DNA of 52,453 bases, taken from positions 1-52,453 of the forward strand of contig JAIXKT010000011.1 in the NCBI GenBank assembly GCA_026932145.1, written 5' to 3'. The translations under genes and the position numbers were made by a program. Below, in pieces: positions 16,400 to 24,982 of the stretch (positions within the stretch are counted from its first letter, which is position 1; every line of letters begins with the position of its first letter). Under the pieces are notes generated by a model that was not told the DNA's origin, did no database searches, and saw only the letters and a list, made by a program, of their open reading frames with translations. The stretch is from Bacteroidia bacterium (GTDB lineage: Bacteria; Bacteroidota; Bacteroidia; J057; JAIXKT01).

Positions 16400-17130
16400 G
16401 TTATTTTGGGCTTATTGGCTTTCCGCTTTCCCACAGCTTTTCACAAAAAATATTTCAGCAACAATTTGGTGAGGCACATCAGTATGATTTATTACCCTGC
16501 GAAACAATTTCTCAGGTAGAAAGCCGGCTAAAAAAAAACCATAAATATTCCGGTTTTAATGTTACAATTCCCTATAAAGAACAAGTAATCAATTTGTTGG
16601 ATGAATTAAGTATGGAGGCTTCCGAAATAAAAGCTGTTAATACTATTTTGGTGGAAAAAAGTGGAAGAAAAGTCGGATACAATACAGATTCCAATGCTTT
16701 TAAGATAACCCTATTAGAGTGGTTACCGGAGTTACCAAAGTCCGCAATAATATTAGGAGGTGGAGGTGCGTCTAAAGCTGTTGCTTATGCTTTGAGGAGT
16801 TTAGGAGTTCCTTTTTCGGTTGTAGAGAGAAAACCGCATATTTCTAAGCATCTTTCTTATAGTCAGTTAAATCAAATTGGGCTTGGTGAATTTGAGCTTA
16901 TTGTAAACACAACTCCCTGCGGAATGCATCCCAATGTATCTGAAACACCCCCAATTTTACTGAATCAAATTTCTGCTAACCATAAAGTTTATGACTTAAT
17001 TTACAACCCTCATACAACAGCCCTCATGCAAAGCGCAGCAGATAAAAAAGCAGCAACTTTAAACGGAATTAATATGCTAAAACTACAAGCTAAGATTGCT
17101 TGGAATATTTGGGGGCTTACTAACAAATAA
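16396..17130 (+). CDS. aroE: Shikimate dehydrogenase
   Basis: Reduces 3-dehydroshikimate to shikimate with NADPH in aromatic amino-acid synthesis. Motifs: FGLIGFPLSHSFS (substrate binding), NVTIPYKE with the catalytic Lys, YNTDSNAF with the Asp, the nucleotide-binding GGGGASKAVAYAL, and a C-terminal NGINMLKLQA. Length is 244 from GTG 16396, usual for AroE. The GTG overlaps the porQ TGA (GTGA), implying translational coupling. A GTG at 16354 would add 14 residues inside porQ and is less likely. Confidence 0.93.
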   Translation: MSYFGLIGFPLSHSFSQKIFQQQFGEAHQYDLLPCETISQVESRLKKNHKYSGFNVTIPYKEQVINLLDELSMEASEIKAVNTILVEKSGRKVGYNTDSNAFKITLLEWLPELPKSAIILGGGGASKAVAYALRSLGVPFSVVERKPHISKHLSYSQLNQIGLGEFELIVNTTPCGMHPNVSETPPILLNQISANHKVYDLIYNPHTTALMQSAADKKAATLNGINMLKLQAKIAWNIWGLTNK

Positions 17131-17332
17131 TTAGTTACTTAACAATTTCGGTAATCCATGTAAATCTCGATAAGTTATCCATATTAGACTAATTTCACAG
17201 CCCAAAATTTAATGAACTACTGCGTAAGATGAGTAATTCAAGATAAAAATAGTTGATATTGAGCCATAATCAGACTATTACAGCCAAGTTTCTGCTTCAA
17301 AAAAATGAATTTCAATTTTTTAGCCCATTTTT

Positions 17333-17358
17333 GGATATTTTTGTGCTTTGGCAATGAG
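17333..17358. repeat. Dispersed intergenic repeat, copy C (partial)
   Basis: 26 bases identical to 40129-40154 and, in reverse complement, close to the end of the copy at 35541. It lies in the 275-bp spacer 17131-17405 between aroE and the M16 gene, where I see nothing else convincing. Confidence 0.7.
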
Positions 17359-17405
17359 AGGTAGGTAGCTTTTGTTTCAACCCAAAATTGTAAAATTGCT
17401 TCTTT

Positions 17406-18728
17406 TTGCCAACCTTTATATTGTGCACCTTGAACCACAACTTCTTTTTAATCTGGTTATTATTGGCATTTAGTCTGAAGACAATATCATTTGCGGATAA
17501 TATTCCGGCAAATGTTCGGATAATTTCTTCCGGCGGAACTAACCTATACCATTACTCAACCAGCAGTGATTTTGTTTCTGTACGGATTGTTATTTTGGGT
17601 GGCGTAAATAACTATCTAAAAAAATATGAAGGCATTGAATCATTGGCCTTAGATGCGATGTTGGTAGGCGGTTCAAAATACTACACCCAAGATAGTATCA
17701 GAACTATTTTTGAGGAAAATCACGTTCAGATTGCTACAATGGCAGGTTTAGATTTCTCGGTAATTGATTTTTCATGTCCGCAGGTTTTGTTAGAAAATGC
17801 TTGGCCGGTATTCATCAAGTTAGTCTGCTATCCCGGTTTTGAAGAAGAATCTTTTAAGCTAACCCAAGTTCGGTATCACAAAGCACTATCTGAAGCCGAA
17901 AAGCTACCGGCAGAGCAACTGAAAAGAGCATCTTTTGAGCGATACCTAAAAGGCTATCCTTATGAGCGAAACCCATTAGGCTCACTCAAATCATTATCTA
18001 TTATTTCGAGAGAAATGGTGGTTTCTTATTATCAGACACTTATGACGAGCTCTCGGCTTCGTATTTTAACATCGGGAAACTTAACCGACTCTACCCTGAC
18101 ATATTTGGCAAAATCATTTCAAGATTTACCGTTAGGTAAATTTGTGAACCGCCCAATATTAAACAAGACTTTCTCTAAATCACAGACATCCGGCAAGCAA
18201 TCAGTTTCCTCAACCTGTACTATTCGAGGGTTACTTTCAGCCCCTTCGGGTAGTTCTGCAGATGTTCTGGCCGTTGAACTCCTTGTTGCGCTGCTGCAAG
18301 ATAAAATAACCGCTAATTTGAACGGCCAAGCTACCGAAATTTCTATCGGTTATTTACCCGGCCTGCAAGGTATAATTGTTTTAGAAGCCGAAACATATAA
18401 TCCCTACGGACTTGCTTTGTTAATTCAGCAGCAAATACAGCACGTTCGCTCAAGGATGCTACCCGAAGAACTCGTTACCGCTAAGAAAAAATTGCTTTAT
18501 CGAAAAACAATAGAGGCTTTTGAAACCGGAAGCGGCCAAATCTATTGGCTAACACAAGGAGTAGTCTATAACCAGTGGATGGAGGTAAATCAATTAGAAG
18601 AAAAATTGCAATTGATTACTCCGGAACAGCTACAAAAGTTAGCTAAGTTTTGGCTAATTCATTGGCAGTGGATACTTTCCGGTAATTTTTCCGAAAGCAT
18701 TCAGCAGGTATTCGGAAAAATTCCCTGA
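17406..18728 (+). CDS. M16 (insulinase-like) peptidase homologue lacking the zinc motif
   Basis: 440 residues with an N-terminal hydrophobic export signal (FFLIWLLLAFSLKTISFA) and the two-lobed M16 layout: VRIVILGGVNNYLKKYEGIESLALDAML is the first-lobe helix, and the second lobe begins near residue 275. Active M16 enzymes have HxxEH on that helix; here the site reads GIESLALDAM with no His pair, so zinc catalysis is not expected. M16 proteins often work as an active and an inactive subunit; the active partner is not in the window. The start is uncertain: only TTG codons (17406, 17421, 17430) are available. It converges on the methyltransferase gene, 6 bp away. Confidence 0.75.
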   Translation: MPTFILCTLNHNFFLIWLLLAFSLKTISFADNIPANVRIISSGGTNLYHYSTSSDFVSVRIVILGGVNNYLKKYEGIESLALDAMLVGGSKYYTQDSIRTIFEENHVQIATMAGLDFSVIDFSCPQVLLENAWPVFIKLVCYPGFEEESFKLTQVRYHKALSEAEKLPAEQLKRASFERYLKGYPYERNPLGSLKSLSIISREMVVSYYQTLMTSSRLRILTSGNLTDSTLTYLAKSFQDLPLGKFVNRPILNKTFSKSQTSGKQSVSSTCTIRGLLSAPSGSSADVLAVELLVALLQDKITANLNGQATEISIGYLPGLQGIIVLEAETYNPYGLALLIQQQIQHVRSRMLPEELVTAKKKLLYRKTIEAFETGSGQIYWLTQGVVYNQWMEVNQLEEKLQLITPEQLQKLAKFWLIHWQWILSGNFSESIQQVFGKIP

Positions 18729-18734
18729 TGATAA

Positions 18735-19628
18735 TTACAACTTATGCCGAATTAAATACAGCACGCTGGCAGAGAACTTTGCATTGTTGCGGGCTGCTAT
18801 ATTAGACCGCAAACCAGACCAAAACGCTTTCGGAAAACGCATTATTCCAACATTTTGGTATTGTTCACTTAGCAACGAAACATAATACGCATCAAAAGGC
18901 ATCGGCAAAAATTCTGCAATCTCTAACTGATGCTGGTTAAGTAACGCTTCCATATCCTGCGGACGAAAATGATACAAATGGCGTGGAACATCGTAAGCAG
19001 CCCAATATTGCCGATAAAATTGGGCATCATTGCTATCTCGATTCGGAACAGCAATAAGTAGCCAACCATTAGACGATAATATTTCCTTTAAAAGAACCAA
19101 AGTGCCATGCAAATCATGCAAGTGCTCCAAAACGTGCCAAAGAGAAATAATATCGAAAGAATAACTTTGTTTATTCTGAGATAGCTCTTCAGGGGTAATT
19201 ACCTGAATATTTTGCTGTTTAGCTATTTTTCTGGCCGTTTCACTGGCATCAACACCCAATGTTTTCCAGCCGGCTTGGGTGCAGACTTGTAAAAACTCCC
19301 CGCTGCCGCAGCCATAATCCAAAATACCTCCCGGATTTGGGCATAACCTTGTTATTAGCTGCAATTTATTTTTTAAGGCAATCTTACGAACCTCTCGATA
19401 TAGTTTCGCTATAACCGAGCTATCACCACCGGAATGAGGTGTATAAGCCGCAGACTCATAATAACGGCCAATATCAGCCATAGCGGGGCGGGGATTCGTA
19501 AAAACAAACGAACACTGAACACAACGTACCAAAGAAAACTGCTCTTTGCTAACCGTATAATCTACACAATTTAAAAACGGCTCAAATTGAGCGCGCTTAC
19601 AGACCGGGCAACTCTCCAAAAACTCCAT
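18735..19628 (-). CDS. Class I SAM-dependent methyltransferase with N-terminal zinc-finger-like region
   Basis: 297 residues from ATG 19628. The N-terminus has CPVC and CVQC pairs that could bind zinc (CPVCKRAQFEPFL, VRCVQCSFVFTNPRP). A Methyltransf_23-type Rossmann domain follows: LDYGCGSGEFLQVC (SAM-binding motif I), WKTLGVDAS, and DIISLWHVLEHLHD (motif II region). The arrangement resembles methyltransferases of sugar and polysaccharide pathways, but the substrate is unknown. A TTG at 19658 would add ten residues. It is divergent from prfA. Confidence 0.8.
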   Translation of the reverse strand: MEFLESCPVCKRAQFEPFLNCVDYTVSKEQFSLVRCVQCSFVFTNPRPAMADIGRYYESAAYTPHSGGDSSVIAKLYREVRKIALKNKLQLITRLCPNPGGILDYGCGSGEFLQVCTQAGWKTLGVDASETARKIAKQQNIQVITPEELSQNKQSYSFDIISLWHVLEHLHDLHGTLVLLKEILSSNGWLLIAVPNRDSNDAQFYRQYWAAYDVPRHLYHFRPQDMEALLNQHQLEIAEFLPMPFDAYYVSLLSEQYQNVGIMRFPKAFWSGLRSNIAARNNAKFSASVLYLIRHKL

Positions 19629-19666
19629 GTGCAGACAAAGTTCGTAAAACCTGTTCAAAAAAATAC

Positions 19667-19674
19667 TACCTTTG
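19667..19674 (+). promoter_or_regulatory. -7 promoter box of prfA-mutY
   Basis: TACCTTTG fits TAnnTTTG and lies 25 nt before the prfA ATG. Confidence 0.6.
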
Positions 19675-19699
19675 CATCAATAATCGTATAAAGTATCCA

Positions 19700-20776
19700 A
19701 TGCTGGAAAAACTTGCTGAAATAGAGGCTCGTTTTGATGAGGTAAATGAAGCATTAGCTAATCCATTAATAATGAATGATATTAAGCAAATGCGTACCTT
19801 AGGAAAAGAGCTTAAAGAACTTGGACGTATCGTTGATGCAGCCAAAAAATACCGCAAAATAGTAGCAAATATAGACAGCGCACGCGCTATCTTACAAGAA
19901 ACAGCCGATGAAGACTTACGGGAATTAGCCAAAGAAGAGCTTGCTCTATTAGAACCCCGCTTTGATGCTATCGAAAATGATATTAAGAATTTGCTTATCC
20001 CGCAGGACCCTGACGATAGCAAAAACACAATTTTAGAAATTCGTGCAGGTACCGGTGGCGACGAAGCCGCACTTTTTGCCGGAGACCTCTTCAGAATGTA
20101 CCAACGTTATGCCGAAGTCAAAGGATGGAAATTTGAAGTATCTGATTTCCAAGAAGGTACAATGGGCGGATTTAAAGAAATTATCGTGGCGGTATCCGGC
20201 GAAGATTGTTACGGGCACCTAAAATTTGAATCCGGCGTTCATCGGGTGCAGCGTGTACCCCAAACAGAACAACAAGGAAGAATACACACCTCCGCAGCCT
20301 CAGTAGCAGCCCTCCCAGAACCCGAAGAATTTGAAATAGAAATTAAAGACTCTGACCTACGAAAAGACACTTTTTGCTCTTCCGGAAACGGCGGCCAGTC
20401 TGTAAACACAACTTATTCCGCAGTCCGCCTCACCCATATTCCAACCGGAGTAGTCGTCAGTTGCCAAGACGAACGCTCTCAAATTAAAAATATGGATAAA
20501 GCCATGAAAACCTTACGCGCCAAACTCTACGACATAGAGCTAACCAAAAGATCCCAAGAAACAGCTGCAAAACGCAAATCCCTCGTTTCTACAGGTGATA
20601 GAAGCGCCAAAATTAGAACCTACAACTTCCCCCAAAGCCGCCTAACAGACCATAGAATCGGCCTCACCCTATACAATCTACCAATGATTTTAGATGGTAA
20701 TCTAAATGAAGTTATTGAAACCTTACGAATTGCCGAAAATACCGAAAGACTAAAAGAAGGTGCAATAACCATCTAA
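19700..20776 (+). CDS. prfA: Peptide chain release factor 1
   Basis: Ends translation at UAA and UAG. The 358 residues show the PCRF domain, the codon-recognition tripeptide PxT (PQT in HRVQRVPQTEQQGRIHT), which marks RF1 rather than the SPF of RF2, and the catalytic GGQ loop (SSGNGGQSVNTTYSAVRLTHIPTG). Length matches the family. mutY starts 1 nt after the stop. prmC, a frequent partner elsewhere, is not adjacent. Confidence 0.97.
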   Translation: MLEKLAEIEARFDEVNEALANPLIMNDIKQMRTLGKELKELGRIVDAAKKYRKIVANIDSARAILQETADEDLRELAKEELALLEPRFDAIENDIKNLLIPQDPDDSKNTILEIRAGTGGDEAALFAGDLFRMYQRYAEVKGWKFEVSDFQEGTMGGFKEIIVAVSGEDCYGHLKFESGVHRVQRVPQTEQQGRIHTSAASVAALPEPEEFEIEIKDSDLRKDTFCSSGNGGQSVNTTYSAVRLTHIPTGVVVSCQDERSQIKNMDKAMKTLRAKLYDIELTKRSQETAAKRKSLVSTGDRSAKIRTYNFPQSRLTDHRIGLTLYNLPMILDGNLNEVIETLRIAENTERLKEGAITI

Positions 20777-20777
20777 C

Positions 20778-21797
20778 ATGAATCCGCAACCACACATAAC
20801 TTTGTTACTTGCGTGGTTCAACGACTTTGGCCGTACTCTTCCTTGGCGAAACATCCAAGACCATTATCAAATTTGGGTTTCCGAAATCATCTTACAACAA
20901 ACTCGGATTCAACAAGGATACGCTTATTATGAGCGATTTATAGCTATTTTTCCCGATGTATTTTCGTTATCAGAATCTTCCTTAGAGTCAGTATTAAAGG
21001 CTTGGGAGGGTTTGGGCTATTACGCCCGTGCACGTAATATGCACAAATGTGCCAAGATTTTAGTTTCCGAATATCAAGGTAGGTTTCCGCAGGATTTAGA
21101 AATTTTACTCAAGCTACCCGGGATAGGTCCCTATACCGCAAGAGCTATTGCCAGTTTTGCTTTTAGCCAAGAAGTTGCCGTCTTAGACGGTAATGTCTTT
21201 CGCATTCTCAGCCGTTATTATGCTGATACTACGCCGGTTAATTCCCCACAAGCAAAAACACATTATCAGAACTTGGCAGATAGTTGGGTTAAAAATGCTC
21301 CCTCAGCAGACTTTAACGCAGCTATGATGGATTTAGGATCATTAATTTGCACTCCCCAAAAACCAAAATGCTCAAAATGCCCATTCTCTGCGTATTGTAA
21401 AGCATATTTGCAAAATATAGCGACTCATTTTCCCGTATTTCTACCCCCAAAAGTTCGTTCTGTACGATATATCGTTTTTCAGCTTATTTTCAATGCACTT
21501 CAAGACAAAATTCAAATACAAAAACGCCCGGAATCAGGACTTTGGGGAGGACTATGGGAACTACCTAATTATGAAGTAACTGAAACAGAATGGAATTATA
21601 TTGTAGCTAAAAGAGGAATCATAAAGCCAATAAAACATATTTTGACCCACATAACTTACCAAGCTACCACAATTTTAGATAATATAGAACAAACTCCAAA
21701 CGGAATTTGGGCAGATAAGCAAAAGGTATCCGAACTCCCGCTTTCTAAATTGACTCATAAAATTATTGAGCTATTACCCAAAAAAATAATAAAGTAG
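20778..21797 (+). CDS. mutY: A/G-specific adenine DNA glycosylase MutY
   Basis: Removes adenine mispaired with 8-oxoguanine. Motifs: ILQQTRIQQG with the preceding catalytic Glu (VSEIILQQT), the helix-hairpin-helix LKLPGIGPYTARAIASFAF, the catalytic Asp in AVLDGNVFRIL, and the [4Fe-4S] loop CTPQKPKCSKCPFSAYC (Cys spacing 6-2-5). A NUDIX-like C-terminal domain (GLWGGLWELP) recognises 8-oxoG. The 339 residues are typical. It is translationally linked to prfA, with a 1-nt gap. Confidence 0.95.
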   Translation: MNPQPHITLLLAWFNDFGRTLPWRNIQDHYQIWVSEIILQQTRIQQGYAYYERFIAIFPDVFSLSESSLESVLKAWEGLGYYARARNMHKCAKILVSEYQGRFPQDLEILLKLPGIGPYTARAIASFAFSQEVAVLDGNVFRILSRYYADTTPVNSPQAKTHYQNLADSWVKNAPSADFNAAMMDLGSLICTPQKPKCSKCPFSAYCKAYLQNIATHFPVFLPPKVRSVRYIVFQLIFNALQDKIQIQKRPESGLWGGLWELPNYEVTETEWNYIVAKRGIIKPIKHILTHITYQATTILDNIEQTPNGIWADKQKVSELPLSKLTHKIIELLPKKIIK

Positions 21798-21811
21798 CTT
21801 ATTTTAAGCTA
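21795..21811. terminator. Bidirectional terminator between mutY and the GT2 gene
   Basis: TAGCTTA (21795-21801) and TAAGCTA (21805-21811) form a 7-bp stem with loop TTT. The 5' arm includes the mutY stop. The two genes converge here. Confidence 0.45.
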
Positions 21812-21841
21812 TTTATCACAAAATAATTGATGTTGAAAGAG

Positions 21842-22684
21842 TTAGTTTGGCGGCTTATTAATACCATGCAAGGTAAAGAATAGTTTTTCTTTCTGTACCT
21901 GCTCAAATAATAGCCGGCTTTCATCCGGTCGAGGTAAAAGTTTATGATAGCAATGATACAGTACAGCAATGTTCAAAATGGGTTTTATGGTGATGCCGGC
22001 TAAACGCAATCTATATTCTACATCGGTATCTTCCCCAAAAGTAGGTTGAGTATATCGTTCATCAAAGCCATTGATAGCCAGTAGGTCAGACTTATACAGG
22101 GAAAAATTAGCACCCAACAAGCCACGCTCTTTTCGGTTAAAATAGCGCAACAAAAGTTGATTTTGGGTATAAAAGCCGTTCATTAGATGAAAGAGTTTTA
22201 GGCGTAGATAATCAACTATCATTTGTAAAAAGAAACTTCCTGACTCTAAGTTTCCGTCCTGAATAAATTCTGGAGTTAGTTGTTTGGTAAGGCGGTTTGA
22301 TAAATCTACTCTTCTTCCGCTAAGGCAGTATTTTTGCTGGGCTTGTTGCAAATGGCCGGATACAAATTCTGGGTGCGGAATGCAGTCTCCGTCTATAAAA
22401 ATCAAATACTCAGATTCAGCAGCTATTACTGCTTGATTCAGAATTCGGTTTTTCCGAAAACCCAGATCTTCCTGCCAAATGTGCTTAATCCTAAGATTTG
22501 ACTTCTTTTTAAGTGCATTAAATTGTGTTATGAATTCGGCATTAGAGCCATCATCAGCGATAATAATCTCAAAATCAGACTCTTGCTGGCGTTCAAATCC
22601 AGCTAAAACAAGTTTTAAAAAATCAAATCGGTTGTAAACAGAAATAATAACTGACGCCTTAGAATTGCTGGGTAATAAAGACAT
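21842..22684 (-). CDS. Family 2 glycosyltransferase
   Basis: 280 residues with the GT-A fold: SVIISVYNRFDFLKLVL, FEIIIADDGSN (nucleotide-sugar Asp), LIFIDGDCIPHPEF (DxD-type metal site), and GANFSLYKSDLLAINGFDE then FGEDTDVEYRL (acceptor site and catalytic base region). It probably adds a sugar to a surface glycan or glycolipid; the donor and acceptor cannot be told. There is no transmembrane tail. A TACATTTG box lies about 26 nt upstream. The nearest gene on the same strand is the upstream initiator tRNA, which has its own promoter and terminator. Confidence 0.88.
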   Translation of the reverse strand: MSLLPSNSKASVIISVYNRFDFLKLVLAGFERQQESDFEIIIADDGSNAEFITQFNALKKKSNLRIKHIWQEDLGFRKNRILNQAVIAAESEYLIFIDGDCIPHPEFVSGHLQQAQQKYCLSGRRVDLSNRLTKQLTPEFIQDGNLESGSFFLQMIVDYLRLKLFHLMNGFYTQNQLLLRYFNRKERGLLGANFSLYKSDLLAINGFDERYTQPTFGEDTDVEYRLRLAGITIKPILNIAVLYHCYHKLLPRPDESRLLFEQVQKEKLFFTLHGINKPPN

Positions 22685-22751
22685 ACAGGGTTTGTTTTTG
22701 GCTATTCCACAAATGTAATATATTCCTGCATTGTTATGCTATGGCATAAAA

Positions 22752-22787
22752 AAATGCAGCCTACTGGTTGAATAGTAGGCTGCATTT
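22752..22787 (-). terminator. Terminator of the initiator tRNA gene
   Basis: AAATGCAGCCTAC (22752-22764) pairs with GTAGGCTGCATTT (22775-22787), a perfect 13-bp stem with a 10-nt loop. It begins 1 nt after the tRNA 3' end, and a run of A (T on the transcribed strand) follows. Confidence 0.85.
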
Positions 22788-22788
22788 G

Positions 22789-22861
<73 letters not shown>

Positions 22862-22872
22862 ATTTCAGAGTA

Positions 22873-22880
22873 CAAAGGTA
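22873..22880 (-). promoter_or_regulatory. -7 promoter box of the tRNA gene
   Basis: TACCTTTG on the minus strand (22880-22873) lies 11 nt before the tRNA 5' end, so the tRNA need not depend on aspS read-through. Confidence 0.6.
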
Positions 22881-22963
22881 GGTACTTTTTTATTATATGT
22901 AATAATAAATTTTTGAAATAAAAATAACAATTTAATAATCAGTGAGTTATTTTTTTGTTCTGA

Positions 22964-24736
22964 TTATTGTGTAGAAATATGTAGTTCAGAAAGAGCTGTT
23001 TCGGGTACGGTTGCCGGAGCATCAAGCATAATATCTCGGCCACCACTTGTTTTGGGAAAAGCGATAACATCTCGAATAGAGTTTCCTTGTGCGAAAAGCA
23101 TACACCAGCGGTCTATCCCAAAAGCACAGCCGCCATGTGGAGGTGCTCCGTATTCAAAAGCCCGCAACAGAAACCCAAACTTCTGCTGAATCTCAAACTC
23201 ACTGAGTCCTAAAATATTGAAAATACGGTTCTGTAATTCCCGTTGGTGTATCCGAATACTACCACTCAAAATCTCATTACCATTGATTACCAAGTCATAA
23301 CATTGCGCCCGAACTGTTTCGGGGTTTGTTTCTAATAAATGTAAATCATCCGGATTGGGCGCAACAAATGGATGGTGCACAAAAATTAACTGGTTGGTTT
23401 CCGGGTCAAGTTCAAACATCGGAAAATCTACCACCCACAAAACAGACCAAACATCAGGCTTTCTGAGAGATAGTTTATTAGCCAGCTCAAGCCTCAAATC
23501 TCCTAAAATCTTGTATGTTTTTGAGGAAATATCCGCTACAATCAACACCAAATCTTCCGGCTTTGCTTGGATAGAATGGGCAATCAACAATAAATCTTCC
23601 TGCGAAAAGAACTTATCGGCAGAGGATTTTAAGGTATTGTCAGCATTATATTTTAGGTAAAAAAGTCCTTTTCCGTTTCTGTTGGGTGTCTTAACGAAAT
23701 TAACTAATTCATCTAACTCTTTACGAGATAATGAAGCTGCATTTGGGATGCAGATTCCGGCAACGGTTTCCCCTTTGTTAAATGCTTCATCAAAAGCCGG
23801 AAAGATTCCGGTTATTTCTGACCGAGAAAAAGTATGAATTTTCACATCGAAGCGTAAATCCGGCTTATCCGAACCATAAAAACGAATCGCATCGTTATAT
23901 GTAAGTTGCTGGATTTCAGGTAGATTTACAGCTAATATTTCTTTGAAAACGGCTTGGGTAAGACCCCCAAAAGTTTGTAGAATGTCATCTTGGGTAACGA
24001 AAGACATTTCGCAGTCTAATTGGGTAAACTCTGGCTGCCTATCCCCGCGAAAGTCTTCATCCCGAAAACATTTAACTATCTGATAATATCTATCCATTCC
24101 GGATACCATAAGCAGTTGTTTTAATATTTGTGGGGACTGTGGCAGGGCATAAAATGTACCCGGGTGCAGGCGGGAAGGCACCAAAAAATCCCGTGCTCCT
24201 TCGGGGGTGGATTTAATCAGGTTTGGGGTTTCTATTTCCAAAAAGCCTTGTGCATCCAAATACCGGCGCATAGCCTGTATCATTTGGGCACGCAAAACGA
24301 GGTTCTGCGCCATCACCGGCCTCCGTAAATCTAAATAACGATACTGCATACGAAGCTCCTCGCCTCCGTCAGTGATATTTTCAATCTTAAATGGCGGAAC
24401 TTCAGCAACATTCAGTAAGTTAATTACTTCCGGAATAATCTCAATATCTCCGGTTTCTATTTGTGGATTTTTGTTACTCCGTTCAGCCACCGTGCCTACT
24501 ACTTGAATAACATATTCTCGGCCTAACTTTTTAGCAAATTCATACAATTCGCTTTGTTCTTTCTGGTTAACAGCAACTTGTGTTATACCAAATCTATCTC
24601 GAATGTCAATAAAAATAAACTTTCCAAAATCCCTTGTAGTTTGTACCCAGCCGCACAGGCGTACTTTTTTTCCAATATCTGAAAGCCGTAAATCTCCGCA
24701 GGTATGTGTGCGAAGGTTTAATGGAGTTGAATGCAT
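22964..24736 (-). CDS. aspS: Aspartyl-tRNA synthetase
   Basis: Charges tRNA-Asp. The 590 residues show the N-terminal OB-fold anticodon domain (RTHTCGDLRLSDIGKKVRLCGWVQ, FIDIRDRFG), class II motif 1 (QGFLEIETPNLIKSTPEGARDFLVP), motif 2 (CFRDEDFRGDRQPEFTQLDCEMS), the bacterial GAD insert domain, and motif 3 (YGAPPHGGCAFGIDRWCML). Length is that of bacterial AspRS. The ATG at 24736 has no alternative nearby, and a TAATTTTG box ends only 4 nt before it, suggesting a leaderless mRNA. Whether it also charges tRNA-Asn cannot be decided here. Confidence 0.97.
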   Translation of the reverse strand: MHSTPLNLRTHTCGDLRLSDIGKKVRLCGWVQTTRDFGKFIFIDIRDRFGITQVAVNQKEQSELYEFAKKLGREYVIQVVGTVAERSNKNPQIETGDIEIIPEVINLLNVAEVPPFKIENITDGGEELRMQYRYLDLRRPVMAQNLVLRAQMIQAMRRYLDAQGFLEIETPNLIKSTPEGARDFLVPSRLHPGTFYALPQSPQILKQLLMVSGMDRYYQIVKCFRDEDFRGDRQPEFTQLDCEMSFVTQDDILQTFGGLTQAVFKEILAVNLPEIQQLTYNDAIRFYGSDKPDLRFDVKIHTFSRSEITGIFPAFDEAFNKGETVAGICIPNAASLSRKELDELVNFVKTPNRNGKGLFYLKYNADNTLKSSADKFFSQEDLLLIAHSIQAKPEDLVLIVADISSKTYKILGDLRLELANKLSLRKPDVWSVLWVVDFPMFELDPETNQLIFVHHPFVAPNPDDLHLLETNPETVRAQCYDLVINGNEILSGSIRIHQRELQNRIFNILGLSEFEIQQKFGFLLRAFEYGAPPHGGCAFGIDRWCMLFAQGNSIRDVIAFPKTSGGRDIMLDAPATVPETALSELHISTQ

Positions 24737-24740
24737 ACCG

Positions 24741-24748
24741 CAAAATTA
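24741..24748 (-). promoter_or_regulatory. -7 promoter box abutting aspS
   Basis: TAATTTTG on the minus strand ends 4 nt before the aspS ATG. A TTG (24768-24766) is 17 bp upstream. Confidence 0.6.
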
Positions 24749-24832
24749 ATTAGGAAACGTTATTCCAATACCTTAGAAACAATTTTAGGCTACAATTTTG
24801 CCGAAGCCGAGAAATAGCCTTGTTTTTTGGAT

Positions 24833-24895
24833 TATAGTTCAGAAAACATGAAAGCTATGGTTTGGTTGGTGAATCATAGCTTTCTGGACTACAAC
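24833..24895. repeat. Dispersed intergenic repeat, copy D (palindromic form)
   Basis: AAAGCTATG (24851-24859) and CATAGCTTT (24875-24883) form a 9-bp stem. Outside it, AGTTCAGAAA on the left and TCTGGACTAC on the right are imperfect inverted copies of the end found in the other family members. The left half matches the reverse complement of 35757-35806. Confidence 0.7.
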
Positions 24896-24958
24896 CGATT
24901 AATCTAACGAAATTATAGACTTATTTCAGAATAAGTTTACAACAAAATAGATTGGTTT

Positions 24959-24966
24959 TATATTTG
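24959..24966 (+). promoter_or_regulatory. -7 promoter box of the polytopic membrane protein
   Basis: TATATTTG, 16 nt before the ATG at 24983. Confidence 0.55.
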
Positions 24967-24982
24967 CGGCCAAATTGTTCTT

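Noticed and set aside
17238-17438. Minus-strand frame of 66 codons covering repeat copy C
   Set aside because: It overlaps the start of the M16 gene and the repeat, has no promoter box, and its sequence is not kept in copies A and B.
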